Shown: positions 45,207 to 53,649 of the stretch, piece by piece
Position numbering within the stretch: the stretch's first letter is position 1
How the letters are laid out: each line of letters starts with the position of its first letter
Assembly (NCBI GenBank): GCA_026707585.1
Contig: JAPOWQ010000025.1
Coordinates: 150,155-214,154 of the forward strand
Direction of reading: 5' to 3'
DNA: 64,000 nucleotides
DNA from: Chloroflexota bacterium
GTDB taxonomy: Bacteria; Chloroflexota; UBA11872
Position numbers and translations under genes: made by a program
Notes under the pieces: model-generated
Databases searched by the model: none
Told to the model about the DNA's origin: nothing
What the model saw: only the letters and a program-made list of their open reading frames with translations

Positions 45207-46856
45207 ATGCTTCGCAGTCGTCTTTCCGCATTGTTGTCGCAAGGGCTGTCCGCGGCCCAGGCCGCCGGCGCCGTCGCCGCTACGCCGCCCGTCACCTTCA
45301 CCCTCGAGCGGCGCGAGGACGACCTGGCCCACTACTCAAGCTCCGAAGCCCTGCGCCTGGCCCGCATCGTCGGCGCCCCGCCGCGCGCGATCGCCCAAGC
45401 CATCGTCGCCCACCTGCCCCCCGCTGCGGAGGTCAGTCGCGTTGAAACCGCCGGTCCTGGGTTCATTAACTTCTGGATCGACGACGCCTGGGTGCTGGAC
45501 CAGCTGCGGAATATCGTCAACGCCGGCTCCGCCTACGGCGGGTCCAACCAGGGCCGCGGCGCCAGCGTGCAGGTGGAGTACGTCAGCGCCAATCCCACCG
45601 GTCCTCTCACCGCCGGCGCCGGTCGCGGCGGCGTCGTCGGCGACGCCTTGGCCCGGCTGCTCGAAACCTGCGGCTACGACGTCACGCGTGAGTACTACGT
45701 CAACGACGCCGGGCATCAGGTCGAGATTCTGGGCTTGAGCGTCTACCACCACTACGCCGCCGCGCTCGGTGCGCAGGCGCCATTCCCGGCCGATGGCTAC
45801 CGGGGCGCCTACATCGCCCAATGGGCCGCGCAGATTGCCCAGGACGACGGCTCGCATTGGCTTGGCAACGGCGTTCCCAGCGACCCGCGTGCCTTCGAAG
45901 CCCGGGCCGTTGCGATTGGCCTCGCCGAGATTCGACGCGATCTCGATGACCTCGGCATCGAGTTCGACGTCTGGTTCTCCGAGCAGGCCATGCGCGACCG
46001 CGGCGCTGTTGATGAGGTCATCCAGGCCTTGCACGGCCGGGGCTTCGTGGCCGAACGCGACGGCGCCGTCTGGTTCATCGGCGGCGCCGTCGCCGATGAC
46101 CGCGAGAACGTGTTGGTCCGCTCGCGCGGCGACCCCACCTACTTCGCCGTCGACATTGCTTATCACCAGGACAAATTCCAGGCCCGCGGCTTCGAGCGCG
46201 TGATTGACGTCTGGGGAGCCGACCACCACGGCCACGTGCCCCGCATGCACGCGGCCATGGAGGCGCTGGACGCCGGCGCCGACGCCGCCCGGCTCGAGAT
46301 TCTGGTCACCCAGATGGTCGGCATTCGCACCCACGGCGAACTCGGCCGCCAGGGCAAGCGCAGCGGCAAGTTCGTGACCCTCCGGGAAGTGCTGGACGAG
46401 GTTGGTCCCGCCGCCACCCGCTACTTCTTCCTCTCCAAGGCCATCGACAGCCAGATGGAGTTCGACTTGGAGCTGGCCAAGCGTGAAGACCCCGAAAACC
46501 CCGTCTACTACATCCAGATGGCCCACGCCCGCTGCGCCGGCATCCAGCGAACGGCCGCCACCATGCCCTCGGCCGAGGGAGCCGCGGCCCTCACCCCGGA
46601 TGACGTCGCGCTAGCCCGCCGCCTGCTTGCCTTCCCCGAAATCGTGGCCGACGCCTGCCTGAATCGCGAACCGCACCGGGTCACCCACTTCCTGCTGGAT
46701 CTGGCCCGCACGTTTCACTCGTACTACAACAAGCACCGCGTGGTCACCCAGGATGCCGCCCGCACCGCTCGACGGCTCCAATTGGTGCGTGCGGTCCGGC
46801 AAGTCCTGGCCAACGGGCTCGGGCTGCTGGGCATTCCCGCGCCCGAGCGCATGTAG
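45207..46856 (+). CDS. argS: Arginyl-tRNA synthetase with degenerate HIGH and KMSKS motifs
   Basis: 549 residues from ATG 45207, the usual bacterial length. The Arg tRNA synthetase N-terminal domain (1-80) is followed by the catalytic domain. VQVEYVSANPTGPL is standard, but the next four residues are TAGA (135-138), where family members normally have H-x-G-H; both histidines are missing. EYYVNDAGHQVEILGLSVY matches well. The KMSKR position reads RQGKRSGKFVTLREVL, keeping only the last Lys. RVIDVWGADHHGHVPRMHAA and the C-terminal anticodon-binding DALR domain are normal. It is the sole argS here, so it is presumably active. Confidence 0.93.
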   Translation: MLRSRLSALLSQGLSAAQAAGAVAATPPVTFTLERREDDLAHYSSSEALRLARIVGAPPRAIAQAIVAHLPPAAEVSRVETAGPGFINFWIDDAWVLDQLRNIVNAGSAYGGSNQGRGASVQVEYVSANPTGPLTAGAGRGGVVGDALARLLETCGYDVTREYYVNDAGHQVEILGLSVYHHYAAALGAQAPFPADGYRGAYIAQWAAQIAQDDGSHWLGNGVPSDPRAFEARAVAIGLAEIRRDLDDLGIEFDVWFSEQAMRDRGAVDEVIQALHGRGFVAERDGAVWFIGGAVADDRENVLVRSRGDPTYFAVDIAYHQDKFQARGFERVIDVWGADHHGHVPRMHAAMEALDAGADAARLEILVTQMVGIRTHGELGRQGKRSGKFVTLREVLDEVGPAATRYFFLSKAIDSQMEFDLELAKREDPENPVYYIQMAHARCAGIQRTAATMPSAEGAAALTPDDVALARRLLAFPEIVADACLNREPHRVTHFLLDLARTFHSYYNKHRVVTQDAARTARRLQLVRAVRQVLANGLGLLGIPAPERM

Positions 46857-46863
46857 CCCGGCG

Positions 46864-47958
46864 CTAGGCCAGCGTCGCCAGATTAGGCGTCGGCCAGGCC
46901 GCCACGCCGCCTTCCGCCAGGCGCACCCGCACGAAGCGCGTGGCGATACCCGAGCTCATGCGGCCCACGTCCGGCGCGTCGCCCAGCATCATCCCTTCGG
47001 CCCCCGCGCCGGGGCCGCTGGCCAGGTGTACGGGCAACCTCTCGGCCGCCCGCTGCGCAAGACCTGCGGCGGCCCCTGCTTCGAGCAGGACCTCCGACTG
47101 CCCGGGTCGACGCGCGCCAATCACGGCGCCGCTCGTGCCTTCGGCGGCCCGGAAGACGTCCTGCAGGGCATGCGGCATCCGCGCTGCGCCAACGCCAACG
47201 ATCAACACGATCGTCTGGGGCGGCTGCCCGTAGCTCCCTTCGGGAGGCGACAATCCGGCAATGGTCGGGGCCAGCCCCAGCCCCGCGGCCATCTCCGCGT
47301 CCGCCGAGGGCGCCACGATGCCGGCCGGGCGCCGCTCCAGCGCCCGGCGCACCCACTCCGCGCGCAGCGAGTCCGGTGTGACTAGGATGCCCGGCTCCGC
47401 ACCCTCGGTTCTCGAATCGGGACGCTCGCCCGACTCCACAAATCGAAACGGGCCATAGGCGCGGCCGCCGCCGCCCAGCGCCCCGGCCACCGCCGCGCCC
47501 TCACCTTCCACCACGATCCCATCGTCCGGGTCAGCGCTCACCACCTCGCCGCCCAGGCGGCAGTAGAGCGCCGCGTCGCGCTCCTCGCCCACAAACACCG
47601 CCACGCCGGTTCGTGGGTTCACGTCGCTCAGCGTCCCGCGCGTCGGCGCCAGCCAGTGACGACTGCCGCGCAAGCGGCCCGGCGTTCCCGCCAGCAGCGT
47701 CTCCGCTTCCACCGTCACCCCGGGCTCCACCGCCAACAAATCGTGCACTTCCTCTGGTTGCACCTGGAGCAGGCGCGGCAAATCCACCACCACCACCCCA
47801 CTCCGCAATCGCCCACGGCACCAGATCTGCCCTGGGACCACGCGCTCGCCAACCTCCACCAGGATCCGCCCGGGAAACGGCAGGGCGTGCCGGCGCCGCA
47901 GCCGCCCCACAAACACGCCCCGCGGCAGCGCCCGGCGGCTCACCGGCTCAGGCCGCAT
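46864..47958 (-). CDS. Partner of the MutL-like protein, unknown function
   Basis: 364 residues from ATG 47958, overlapping the upstream gene's stop by 11 bp. The N-terminal half is beta-rich with a biotin/lipoyl-like or RnfC-like barrel-sandwich look (LPFPGRILVEVGERVVPGQ, then GTLSDVNPRTGVAVFVGEER). The C-terminal half has Rossmann-like stretches (PQTIVLIVGVGAARMPHALQ). I cannot name a family. Its coupled position implies it acts with the MutL-like protein. Convergent with argS, gap 7 bp. Confidence 0.65.
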   Translation of the reverse strand: MRPEPVSRRALPRGVFVGRLRRRHALPFPGRILVEVGERVVPGQIWCRGRLRSGVVVVDLPRLLQVQPEEVHDLLAVEPGVTVEAETLLAGTPGRLRGSRHWLAPTRGTLSDVNPRTGVAVFVGEERDAALYCRLGGEVVSADPDDGIVVEGEGAAVAGALGGGGRAYGPFRFVESGERPDSRTEGAEPGILVTPDSLRAEWVRRALERRPAGIVAPSADAEMAAGLGLAPTIAGLSPPEGSYGQPPQTIVLIVGVGAARMPHALQDVFRAAEGTSGAVIGARRPGQSEVLLEAGAAAGLAQRAAERLPVHLASGPGAGAEGMMLGDAPDVGRMSSGIATRFVRVRLAEGGVAAWPTPNLATLA

Positions 47959-49708
47959 GCGTCGCCTCCTCCTGTCGCGGTCGCGCCGCCGGATAAGCGT
48001 TAATCGCGCGGTGCCACTGTCCAACCCAGGCCTGCCGGGCATTCGGAGCATCCGGCCACACCAGCGGGCGGCCGCGCGCATCGATCACCAGGCCAATACT
48101 GCCCGCCACAATCGGCGCGCGTAGGTGGACCGGGCGGCCGTAGCCTAGCCCGGCGTCGAACTCGGGTGCCGGCCAGATGCGCACCTGAGCCTCGACATCC
48201 GCGTCCCATTGAATCACGTCCATCGAGCCCGCCGTCACCTCTCGCTCGATCACCGCCGCCCCCGCCGGCTGCACCTCCACGCCAACCGCCGCGTTGCCCA
48301 GCGAGGCGTCGCCCTGCAAGGCCACGCAAGCCCCCAGCCGGACGAGGGAGGACTCCACCGCGGCCGGTTGCCCCACCTGCAGCAGGCTTCCGCTCATACC
48401 CAGCGCGTTCGAAGTATCCAGCGCCAGTTGCGTCACGCCCGCGGTTTCCAGGCTGTTGATCAGCACCAGCGCCGCCTGCACCGGCCGCGCCAGGGTCTGG
48501 ACGATGTCGCCCGTGATCACGGCCAGGTCAACCGCCGCTGGCTGGCCGCGGCCGCCGGACCCGCGCAGGGCATCGCGCGCCGCTGCGGTCCAGATGGCGT
48601 GAGCCAACTGCAACTCCCCCGGCGTGGCCGGCAGCGCCGTCGGATGCGCCGTGCGTTCCAGCACAAAGGCCTGCAGGGCCGCCGGCAACGGGTCGTCGGT
48701 CGTCCAACGCCCCACCCGGTCCACGGGCGTGTGCAGCCCCAGGTGGAACGGCCGTCCATGCGGAGGCTCCGATCCAAGCCGGGTCACCACCGCCGCCTCA
48801 CCGTGCACGCTCACGGCGGTCACGTCGCCGTAGTCATAGGAAATCACAGCGCAATCGAGTTCCTGGCCCCCGCTCAGCCTTTGCGCCGCCGCGCTCAACG
48901 CCGCGGCGCGCGAGATTTGCGGCGCCCGGCTCACCGCCGCCGGCACGATGCGGTCGGCCGACTGTCCGCGCTGGACCGCACGGGCCGCATCCTGGAGCGC
49001 GGCCAGCGGCGTGCCCATGTCCATCGGCTCGGTCGGCGAGCCCCCGTACACCTGGAACACCGTGGTCGGCATCGCCGCCTGCAGGCGCTCGCAGGCCGCC
49101 GGCTCCGGCACGCCCCCGTACAGCACAACCACCCGCGGCAAGTATCCGGACTCGTGTCCGGCCAGCCCGCCGACCAGCAAGTCCGCGATATACGCCAGGC
49201 TCTCGCCGGTGTCGTCGCCCGTCAGCGCCACCACCACCGTGTCCGGCGTGCGCGAGGTCACCACGTCCAGTGCGGCCGGTCCGTCCACGCGCTCCCGGAA
49301 CGCGTGTCCGGACGTCGTGGCGTGGCCGACCTGGGCCAACCCGGCCTCGGCGATCGTGCGGGTCAATTCGTCCTGATCGCGCTGCACCAGGTTGCCCAGC
49401 AGGAATGCCGTCGGCCCCCCCGCGATGTCGCCCCCCGTTACGGCGGCGATCGCGGGTGCGCGCTCCGCCAGCGGGCCGTCATGCGGCGCCTGCGGAAAGG
49501 CGAAGCTGCCACCCCGCGCCGCCGCGTCCGCCAGCGCGTCCTCGCAGGCCGGCGTCAGATCGAAATGCGGCGCGTCCAGCGTGGACGGCGCCGAGCCCAC
49601 GGCTAGGATGCGGTAGCCGCCCGTGCTGCGCGCGTAAATGCCCGCGCGCACCCACGGCCCCAGGTCCATCACCATCAGGCGCTCGGCCGAGTCGAGTCTC
49701 ACAGGCAT
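47948..49708 (-). CDS. MutL/GlmL-like ASKHA-fold protein
   Basis: 586 residues. The N-terminus RLMVMDLGPWVRAGIYARST GGYRILAVGSAPST is the opening of the MutL (glutamate mutase accessory, GlmL-like) family: an ASKHA phosphate-1-type D-x-G with a variant Gly-Pro. The second half has VDLAVITGDIVQTLARPVQA, QLALDTSNALGMSGSLLQVG and GSIGLVIDARGRPLVW. No glutamate mutase (GlmE/GlmS) genes lie nearby, so it is probably a lineage-specific relative working with its coupled partner. The role is unknown. Confidence 0.7.
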   Translation of the reverse strand: MPVRLDSAERLMVMDLGPWVRAGIYARSTGGYRILAVGSAPSTLDAPHFDLTPACEDALADAAARGGSFAFPQAPHDGPLAERAPAIAAVTGGDIAGGPTAFLLGNLVQRDQDELTRTIAEAGLAQVGHATTSGHAFRERVDGPAALDVVTSRTPDTVVVALTGDDTGESLAYIADLLVGGLAGHESGYLPRVVVLYGGVPEPAACERLQAAMPTTVFQVYGGSPTEPMDMGTPLAALQDAARAVQRGQSADRIVPAAVSRAPQISRAAALSAAAQRLSGGQELDCAVISYDYGDVTAVSVHGEAAVVTRLGSEPPHGRPFHLGLHTPVDRVGRWTTDDPLPAALQAFVLERTAHPTALPATPGELQLAHAIWTAAARDALRGSGGRGQPAAVDLAVITGDIVQTLARPVQAALVLINSLETAGVTQLALDTSNALGMSGSLLQVGQPAAVESSLVRLGACVALQGDASLGNAAVGVEVQPAGAAVIEREVTAGSMDVIQWDADVEAQVRIWPAPEFDAGLGYGRPVHLRAPIVAGSIGLVIDARGRPLVWPDAPNARQAWVGQWHRAINAYPAARPRQEEATHAA

Positions 49709-49799
49709 CGCGGCTGGCGTCGCATACTCACGTCAGTATGAAGGAGACTTGCCGAATGCGCGCACTGCCCTGGCCACCCGCCCCATGTTCGGCTGATCC

Positions 49800-50519
49800 A
49801 TGAAATCCATCTCCTTCCAGTGGACGCCCGGCGTGGAAAGCTGGGAAGCCGAAACCGTCGTCTCCACGATCGCCCACCTCCAGGAAGTCGCCCTGGTGCT
49901 GGGCCAGCGCGCCGGGTTCAGTGTCGAGCGTGGCCAGTTGCGGCCCTTTGGAACCTGGGTCATCCCCCAGTTGCCCCGCGGCTCGCCCTACTGGAGCACC
50001 CTCTGGTATGTCGAGCAGAGCCTCGACAAGGCCAACGGCCAGATTGTCGGGCCTCGCTTCATCCGCACGCTCGAGCAGGAACCCTGGCAACAGGCCGGCC
50101 CGCACTACGACGTCGCCATCCTGGACCATGACCTGCGCGACGATCCCGAACACAACCTCTCGCCGCAGAGCGATCCGCACGTCTTCGCCAGTTGCCGGCG
50201 CGACCTCGCCGCCGTCATGTCCGTGCATCGCCTGCGCGCCATCACCCGGGCCTCGCAGCGGCAAACCGCGTTGCGGCGGCTCGCCATCAACGCCTTTGGC
50301 CAGGTCCTCGAACTACCCGCCGAGGACCGTCAGTCCAACGTGGAAACGGCCCTCGGCAGGTTGACCTGCCTGAACCGCTGCGCGCTGCGCTTCGCCCCCG
50401 ACGCGGGTCAATTGCTGGCCCTCGCTCGTGAAGAGCACGAGACCCGCACCATCTTCTGCGCCGAATGCACCGCTGACCTGCTGAACCACGTCATCCGTAC
50501 GCACTTTCACCCCAACTAG
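49800..50519 (+). CDS. Conserved hypothetical protein, 239 aa
   Basis: No family recognised. Parts read like a compact alpha/beta enzyme: HYDVAILDHDLRDDPEHNLS PQSDPH has clustered Asp/His, and the end has HETRTIFCAECTADLLNHVI with two Cys. There is no HExxH zinc-protease motif. It is divergent from the MutL-like gene (91-bp gap). The 266 bp after it show nothing supportable. Confidence 0.5.
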   Translation: MKSISFQWTPGVESWEAETVVSTIAHLQEVALVLGQRAGFSVERGQLRPFGTWVIPQLPRGSPYWSTLWYVEQSLDKANGQIVGPRFIRTLEQEPWQQAGPHYDVAILDHDLRDDPEHNLSPQSDPHVFASCRRDLAAVMSVHRLRAITRASQRQTALRRLAINAFGQVLELPAEDRQSNVETALGRLTCLNRCALRFAPDAGQLLALAREEHETRTIFCAECTADLLNHVIRTHFHPN

Positions 50520-50785
50520 GCGCCGCCTTCGCGTCTGGCCAATTCGGGGACCGTCGGCCGCGCGTCGTGGAGTCCACGCGCCTCCCTCCGGCGCCCGGGT
50601 CCGCTCCCCGGCCCAACGCCCGGCCGACGACACGCCAGCCGCCCGGCGGTGGTCATCACGGCGCCACGGCGGGCGCGCCGCCCGTCGGGCCGTGCGCAAA
50701 CAACCTATGCTCCGTCACATGAAAATCCTCTCGGCGACACCCGAGACACCCAAGGCGCTTGGCTGAGGCAGCGCGGAGGCGCAGT

Positions 50786-51931
50786 GTGGACAACCTGACC
50801 ATCAAGCTCGGCATCGAAGAGGAGTTCTTCCTCGTCGACCCGTACTCCCGCGATCTCCTGGCCGACCCCGACGTCCGCATCTTCGAGCACTGCGAGACGA
50901 ACGGCGGACCGCACAAATACGTCAGGGAATTCCTCCGCACCCAGATCGAGTCCAACTCCCGCGTCTGCGAATCCGTGGCCGACGTCCGCACCGCGCTGCT
51001 CGAGACGCGCAGCACGGTCATCCAAGCCGCCGAGACCTACGGCGCCGCCGTCCTGGCCGCCTCCACCCACCCCTTCGCCGACTGGCGCGAACAGGCCCCC
51101 ACGCCGCGCGAACGCTACGAGCGCTTCGCCGTCACCTATCAGGACAGCGTCCGGCGCTTCATCATCAGCGGCATGCACATCCACGCGGGCTTCGGCGATC
51201 CCGATTCCCGCATCCGCGTCATGACCGCCATCCGGCGCTACCTGCCCATCCTCCACGCGCTCTCCGCCACGTCGCCCTTCGTCGAAGGTCGCGAAACCGG
51301 CTTCAAGTCCTACCGCCTGAATCTGATGACCGGCCTTCCCCGCACCAGCCTCCCCGGCCCCCTGCGGTCCCGCGCCGAGTTCGACCGCCTGGTGGCCGAC
51401 TACCAGCGCATGGACTTCATCGGCGACGCCAGCGAGCTCTGGTGGGACATCCGCCCCTCCGGCAAATTCCCCACCATCGAAATGCGCATCTGCGACGTCT
51501 GCACCCGCATCGAGGACGCCATGTGCATCGTTGCCCTCTACGCGTCGTTAGTCCGCTACCTGCTCCGCCAGGACCAGGCCGGCCGGCTGCCCCCCGAGCC
51601 GCCCACCGAAATCATTGCCGAGAACCGCTGGCTCGCCCAGCGCTACGGCGTCCTCGCCTTCTTCGGCGATGAAAAGGGCGGCGGCCGCAAGGACATCATC
51701 GACATCACCCAGGAACTCGTCGACACCCTCGCCGACGATGCTCGCGCCCTCCACTGCGAACCCGAGCTCCGCCACGCCCTCACCATCATCACCGAAGGCA
51801 CCGGCGCCGACCGCCAGGTCGACCTCTACCGCCTCCGCCGCCTCGAAGGCGACGCCCACGACGAAGCGCTGCTAAAGGTCGTCGACCTCGTCCTCACCGA
51901 AACCCGCGCCAGCATCGAAACCACAAGCTGA
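50786..51931 (+). CDS. Carboxylate-amine ligase of the glutamate-cysteine ligase GCS2 family (YbdK-like)
   Basis: 381 residues. The GTG at 50786 is chosen over the in-frame TTG 27 bp upstream because a GGAGG sits 6 bases before it. IKLGIEEEFFLVDPYSRDLL is the hallmark GxExE start. GMHIHAGFGDPDSRIRVMTA and WWDIRPSGKFPTIEMRICDV are the metal- and substrate-binding blocks. It joins glutamate to cysteine or another amine with ATP; whether the cell makes glutathione is unknown. No gshB is nearby. Confidence 0.9.
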   Translation: MDNLTIKLGIEEEFFLVDPYSRDLLADPDVRIFEHCETNGGPHKYVREFLRTQIESNSRVCESVADVRTALLETRSTVIQAAETYGAAVLAASTHPFADWREQAPTPRERYERFAVTYQDSVRRFIISGMHIHAGFGDPDSRIRVMTAIRRYLPILHALSATSPFVEGRETGFKSYRLNLMTGLPRTSLPGPLRSRAEFDRLVADYQRMDFIGDASELWWDIRPSGKFPTIEMRICDVCTRIEDAMCIVALYASLVRYLLRQDQAGRLPPEPPTEIIAENRWLAQRYGVLAFFGDEKGGGRKDIIDITQELVDTLADDARALHCEPELRHALTIITEGTGADRQVDLYRLRRLEGDAHDEALLKVVDLVLTETRASIETTS

Positions 51932-51954
51932 CGCTCCGCCGCTGCCTCAGTCCG

Positions 51955-52791
51955 TCACTTCGTGGCAGCCGCGACGAAGTGCTTGGACATTCCGAGCAAC
52001 GTCGGTTCCCGCTCGACCGAACGAATCAAGTCCAGCAGCTGCGCACGCTTCACAGCGTCGGACATCCGCTCGTCGAGATCGGCCGCGGCAAGTGCGGGCC
52101 CTTGCACCGCGTAAAGATCCGGCTGGTCGAATCCCGCCGCAACGACCTCGCCCTCCAGTTCCTCGGCCCTGTGAAAGAACGCTGTGGTGAAGTAGCGGAA
52201 GCCGTCCGGAAGCCCGCGATGCTGCCCGTCCGCCAGATCGCGAAGCAGGATCGGCGCAAACTCCGGATCGTCGATATGACTCCTGCGTAGCGCGCTCAGC
52301 AGCGAAGCAAACCGGTTGACCGCCTTCGCAATCACCACGCCTCCCGGCTTCAGCACCCGGTAGGCCTCCCGCAATGCCGTCAGCCGATCGCTTCGGTCCG
52401 TCAGGTGATACAGCGGCCCCATCAACAGCACCGCGTCCGCGCTGCCGTCAGCCTGATCCAGCGACCGTGCGTCGCCCACGCGTGCGCCCGCCAGCGGATG
52501 CTCCGGCTGCGCCAGCGAAGCCTCGCGCGCCTGCCTCACGTGCCGCTCCACAGGGTCGATCAGGTGGACCGCATAGCCAAGCCCCGCCAGCCAGCACGCA
52601 TACCGCCCCGGACCGCCGCCCACGTCCAGCACCACCCCCGGCGCCGCCGGCAAAAACCGCCCAAGCAACTCCTGCATCCGCGCAAACTCAAGCGGCCCCG
52701 CACCCCGAACCAACCGCCCCGCCTCATCAATCCCCTCGTAATACGAGAGAACCTCCCGGCCGGCCGATGAGACGTCGCGCCCCGGCATCAC
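51955..52791 (-). CDS. SAM-dependent methyltransferase
   Basis: 278 residues. PGVVLDVGGGPGRYACWLAG is motif I, AVHLIDPVERHVRQAR motif II, ADAVLLMGPLYHLTDRSDRL motif IV, and RVLKPGGVVIAKAVNRFASL post-motif. The length and the C-terminal basic/aromatic segment fit UbiE/MenG-like or small-molecule methyltransferases. The substrate is unknown. It is convergent with the GCS2 gene. Confidence 0.85.
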   Translation of the reverse strand: MMPGRDVSSAGREVLSYYEGIDEAGRLVRGAGPLEFARMQELLGRFLPAAPGVVLDVGGGPGRYACWLAGLGYAVHLIDPVERHVRQAREASLAQPEHPLAGARVGDARSLDQADGSADAVLLMGPLYHLTDRSDRLTALREAYRVLKPGGVVIAKAVNRFASLLSALRRSHIDDPEFAPILLRDLADGQHRGLPDGFRYFTTAFFHRAEELEGEVVAAGFDQPDLYAVQGPALAAADLDERMSDAVKRAQLLDLIRSVEREPTLLGMSKHFVAAATK

Positions 52792-52942
52792 GCCCTCGTC
52801 CTACCGTTCACGCGCTGCAACCCGTCAGGCTACGTGACCCGTCCATCGCAGAATGATTGCCGGAATCCTTCTCGCTACTGTGTCCCGAACCTTGAAGTCC
52901 CGCCAATCGCCGGCGGATCGGACGCTATCGGATTAGCTGCGC

Positions 52943-53356
52943 TCACCCATCAGCGGGATTGGCCCCGCCAACGTGGTGGATAACGACGTCCAGCCCCGGC
53001 GCGCGTGAAAGTGGTCCATCGGCCGTGATGAGCGGGCAGTCGCGGGTCTGTGCGGCGGCTACGTAGAAGGCGTCGTAGGCGCTGACCGCGCGGTGATACC
53101 TCCACGCCGTCTGTGCAAGGGTCTGGTGTGAAATACGGTCTACCGGCCAATGCCGCAGCGCGAAGATGGCCAGCCTCGCCCGCGACTCCTCAAGACGTCC
53201 GTGCAGCACCTGGCGGCGCAAGGCTGATAGCACCTCGGCATCCATCAACTCCGGTGCCACCAACGATGCGCTCGCCATCATGTCTGCCACCGACCGGCCA
53301 AGCGGAGTCCGCAGCAGGTATTCGACCGCCACGGACGCATCGACGACGTATCGGAT
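52943..53356 (-). CDS. vapC: PIN-domain ribonuclease toxin VapC
   Basis: About 137 residues. IRYVVDASVAVEYLLRT carries the first catalytic Asp, APELMDAEVLSAL the Glu, VSAYDAFYVAAA the third acidic residue, and LITADGPLSRA the fourth. The only canonical start (GTG 53332) would delete the first Asp. The frame continues upstream to an ATC at 53354-53356 that overlaps the antitoxin TAA as TAATC. This is exactly where a coupled TAATG would be expected. The length from ATC is typical for VapC. It forms a two-gene module with the RHH antitoxin. Confidence 0.85.
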   Translation of the reverse strand: MRYVVDASVAVEYLLRTPLGRSVADMMASASLVAPELMDAEVLSALRRQVLHGRLEESRARLAIFALRHWPVDRISHQTLAQTAWRYHRAVSAYDAFYVAAAQTRDCPLITADGPLSRAPGLDVVIHHVGGANPADG

Positions 53357-53589
53357 TACCCGAGTTCCCTGTCGCGGCGCGCGCGTTCCTCGGCAATTAT
53401 CGTTGCCGCATCAACGCCTAAGTCTGTCGTCGGGTGCTGGGCTAGGCGCTCTTGCCACTCCCAGCGCTCCAATTCACGCTCCACGGCGCATAGCACAATC
53501 GCACTCATGGTGCGGTTGCGCTCGCGAGCGTGCCGCCTGAGGCGCTCGTGAAGTTCGGCCGGGACGTTTCGTACTTGTAGGTTGCTCAT
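53356..53589 (-). CDS. vapB: FitA/VapB-type ribbon-helix-helix antitoxin
   Basis: 77 residues. MSNLQVRNVPAELHERLRRH and NRTMSAIVLCAVERELERWE make a standard ribbon-helix-helix DNA-binding and dimer domain. The C-terminal ~35 residues (TDLGVDAATIIAEERARRDR) would wrap the PIN toxin. ATG 53589 is right over a pair of TAGCATGA repeats. The stop overlaps the toxin start. It represses the operon and neutralises VapC by family knowledge. Confidence 0.88.
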   Translation of the reverse strand: MSNLQVRNVPAELHERLRRHARERNRTMSAIVLCAVERELERWEWQERLAQHPTTDLGVDAATIIAEERARRDRELG

Positions 53590-53607
53590 AGCATGAGGAT
53601 AGCATGA
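53589..53607. promoter_or_regulatory. Candidate VapB operator: two TAGCATGA repeats 11 bp apart
   Basis: TAGCATGA occurs at 53589-53596 and 53600-53607, one helical turn apart, overlapping the antitoxin start. A further TGCATGCA palindrome follows close by. This is typical placement for autoregulation by RHH antitoxins. Confidence 0.4.
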
Positions 53608-53649
53608 ACAGTGCATGCATTCACACACCGATCGCCAGAAAGCTCCCCA

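Noticed and set aside
47948..49708. DNA mismatch repair MutL
   Set aside because: The name similarity is misleading; there is no GHKL ATPase motif, and the N-terminus is ASKHA-like as in glutamate mutase accessory proteins.
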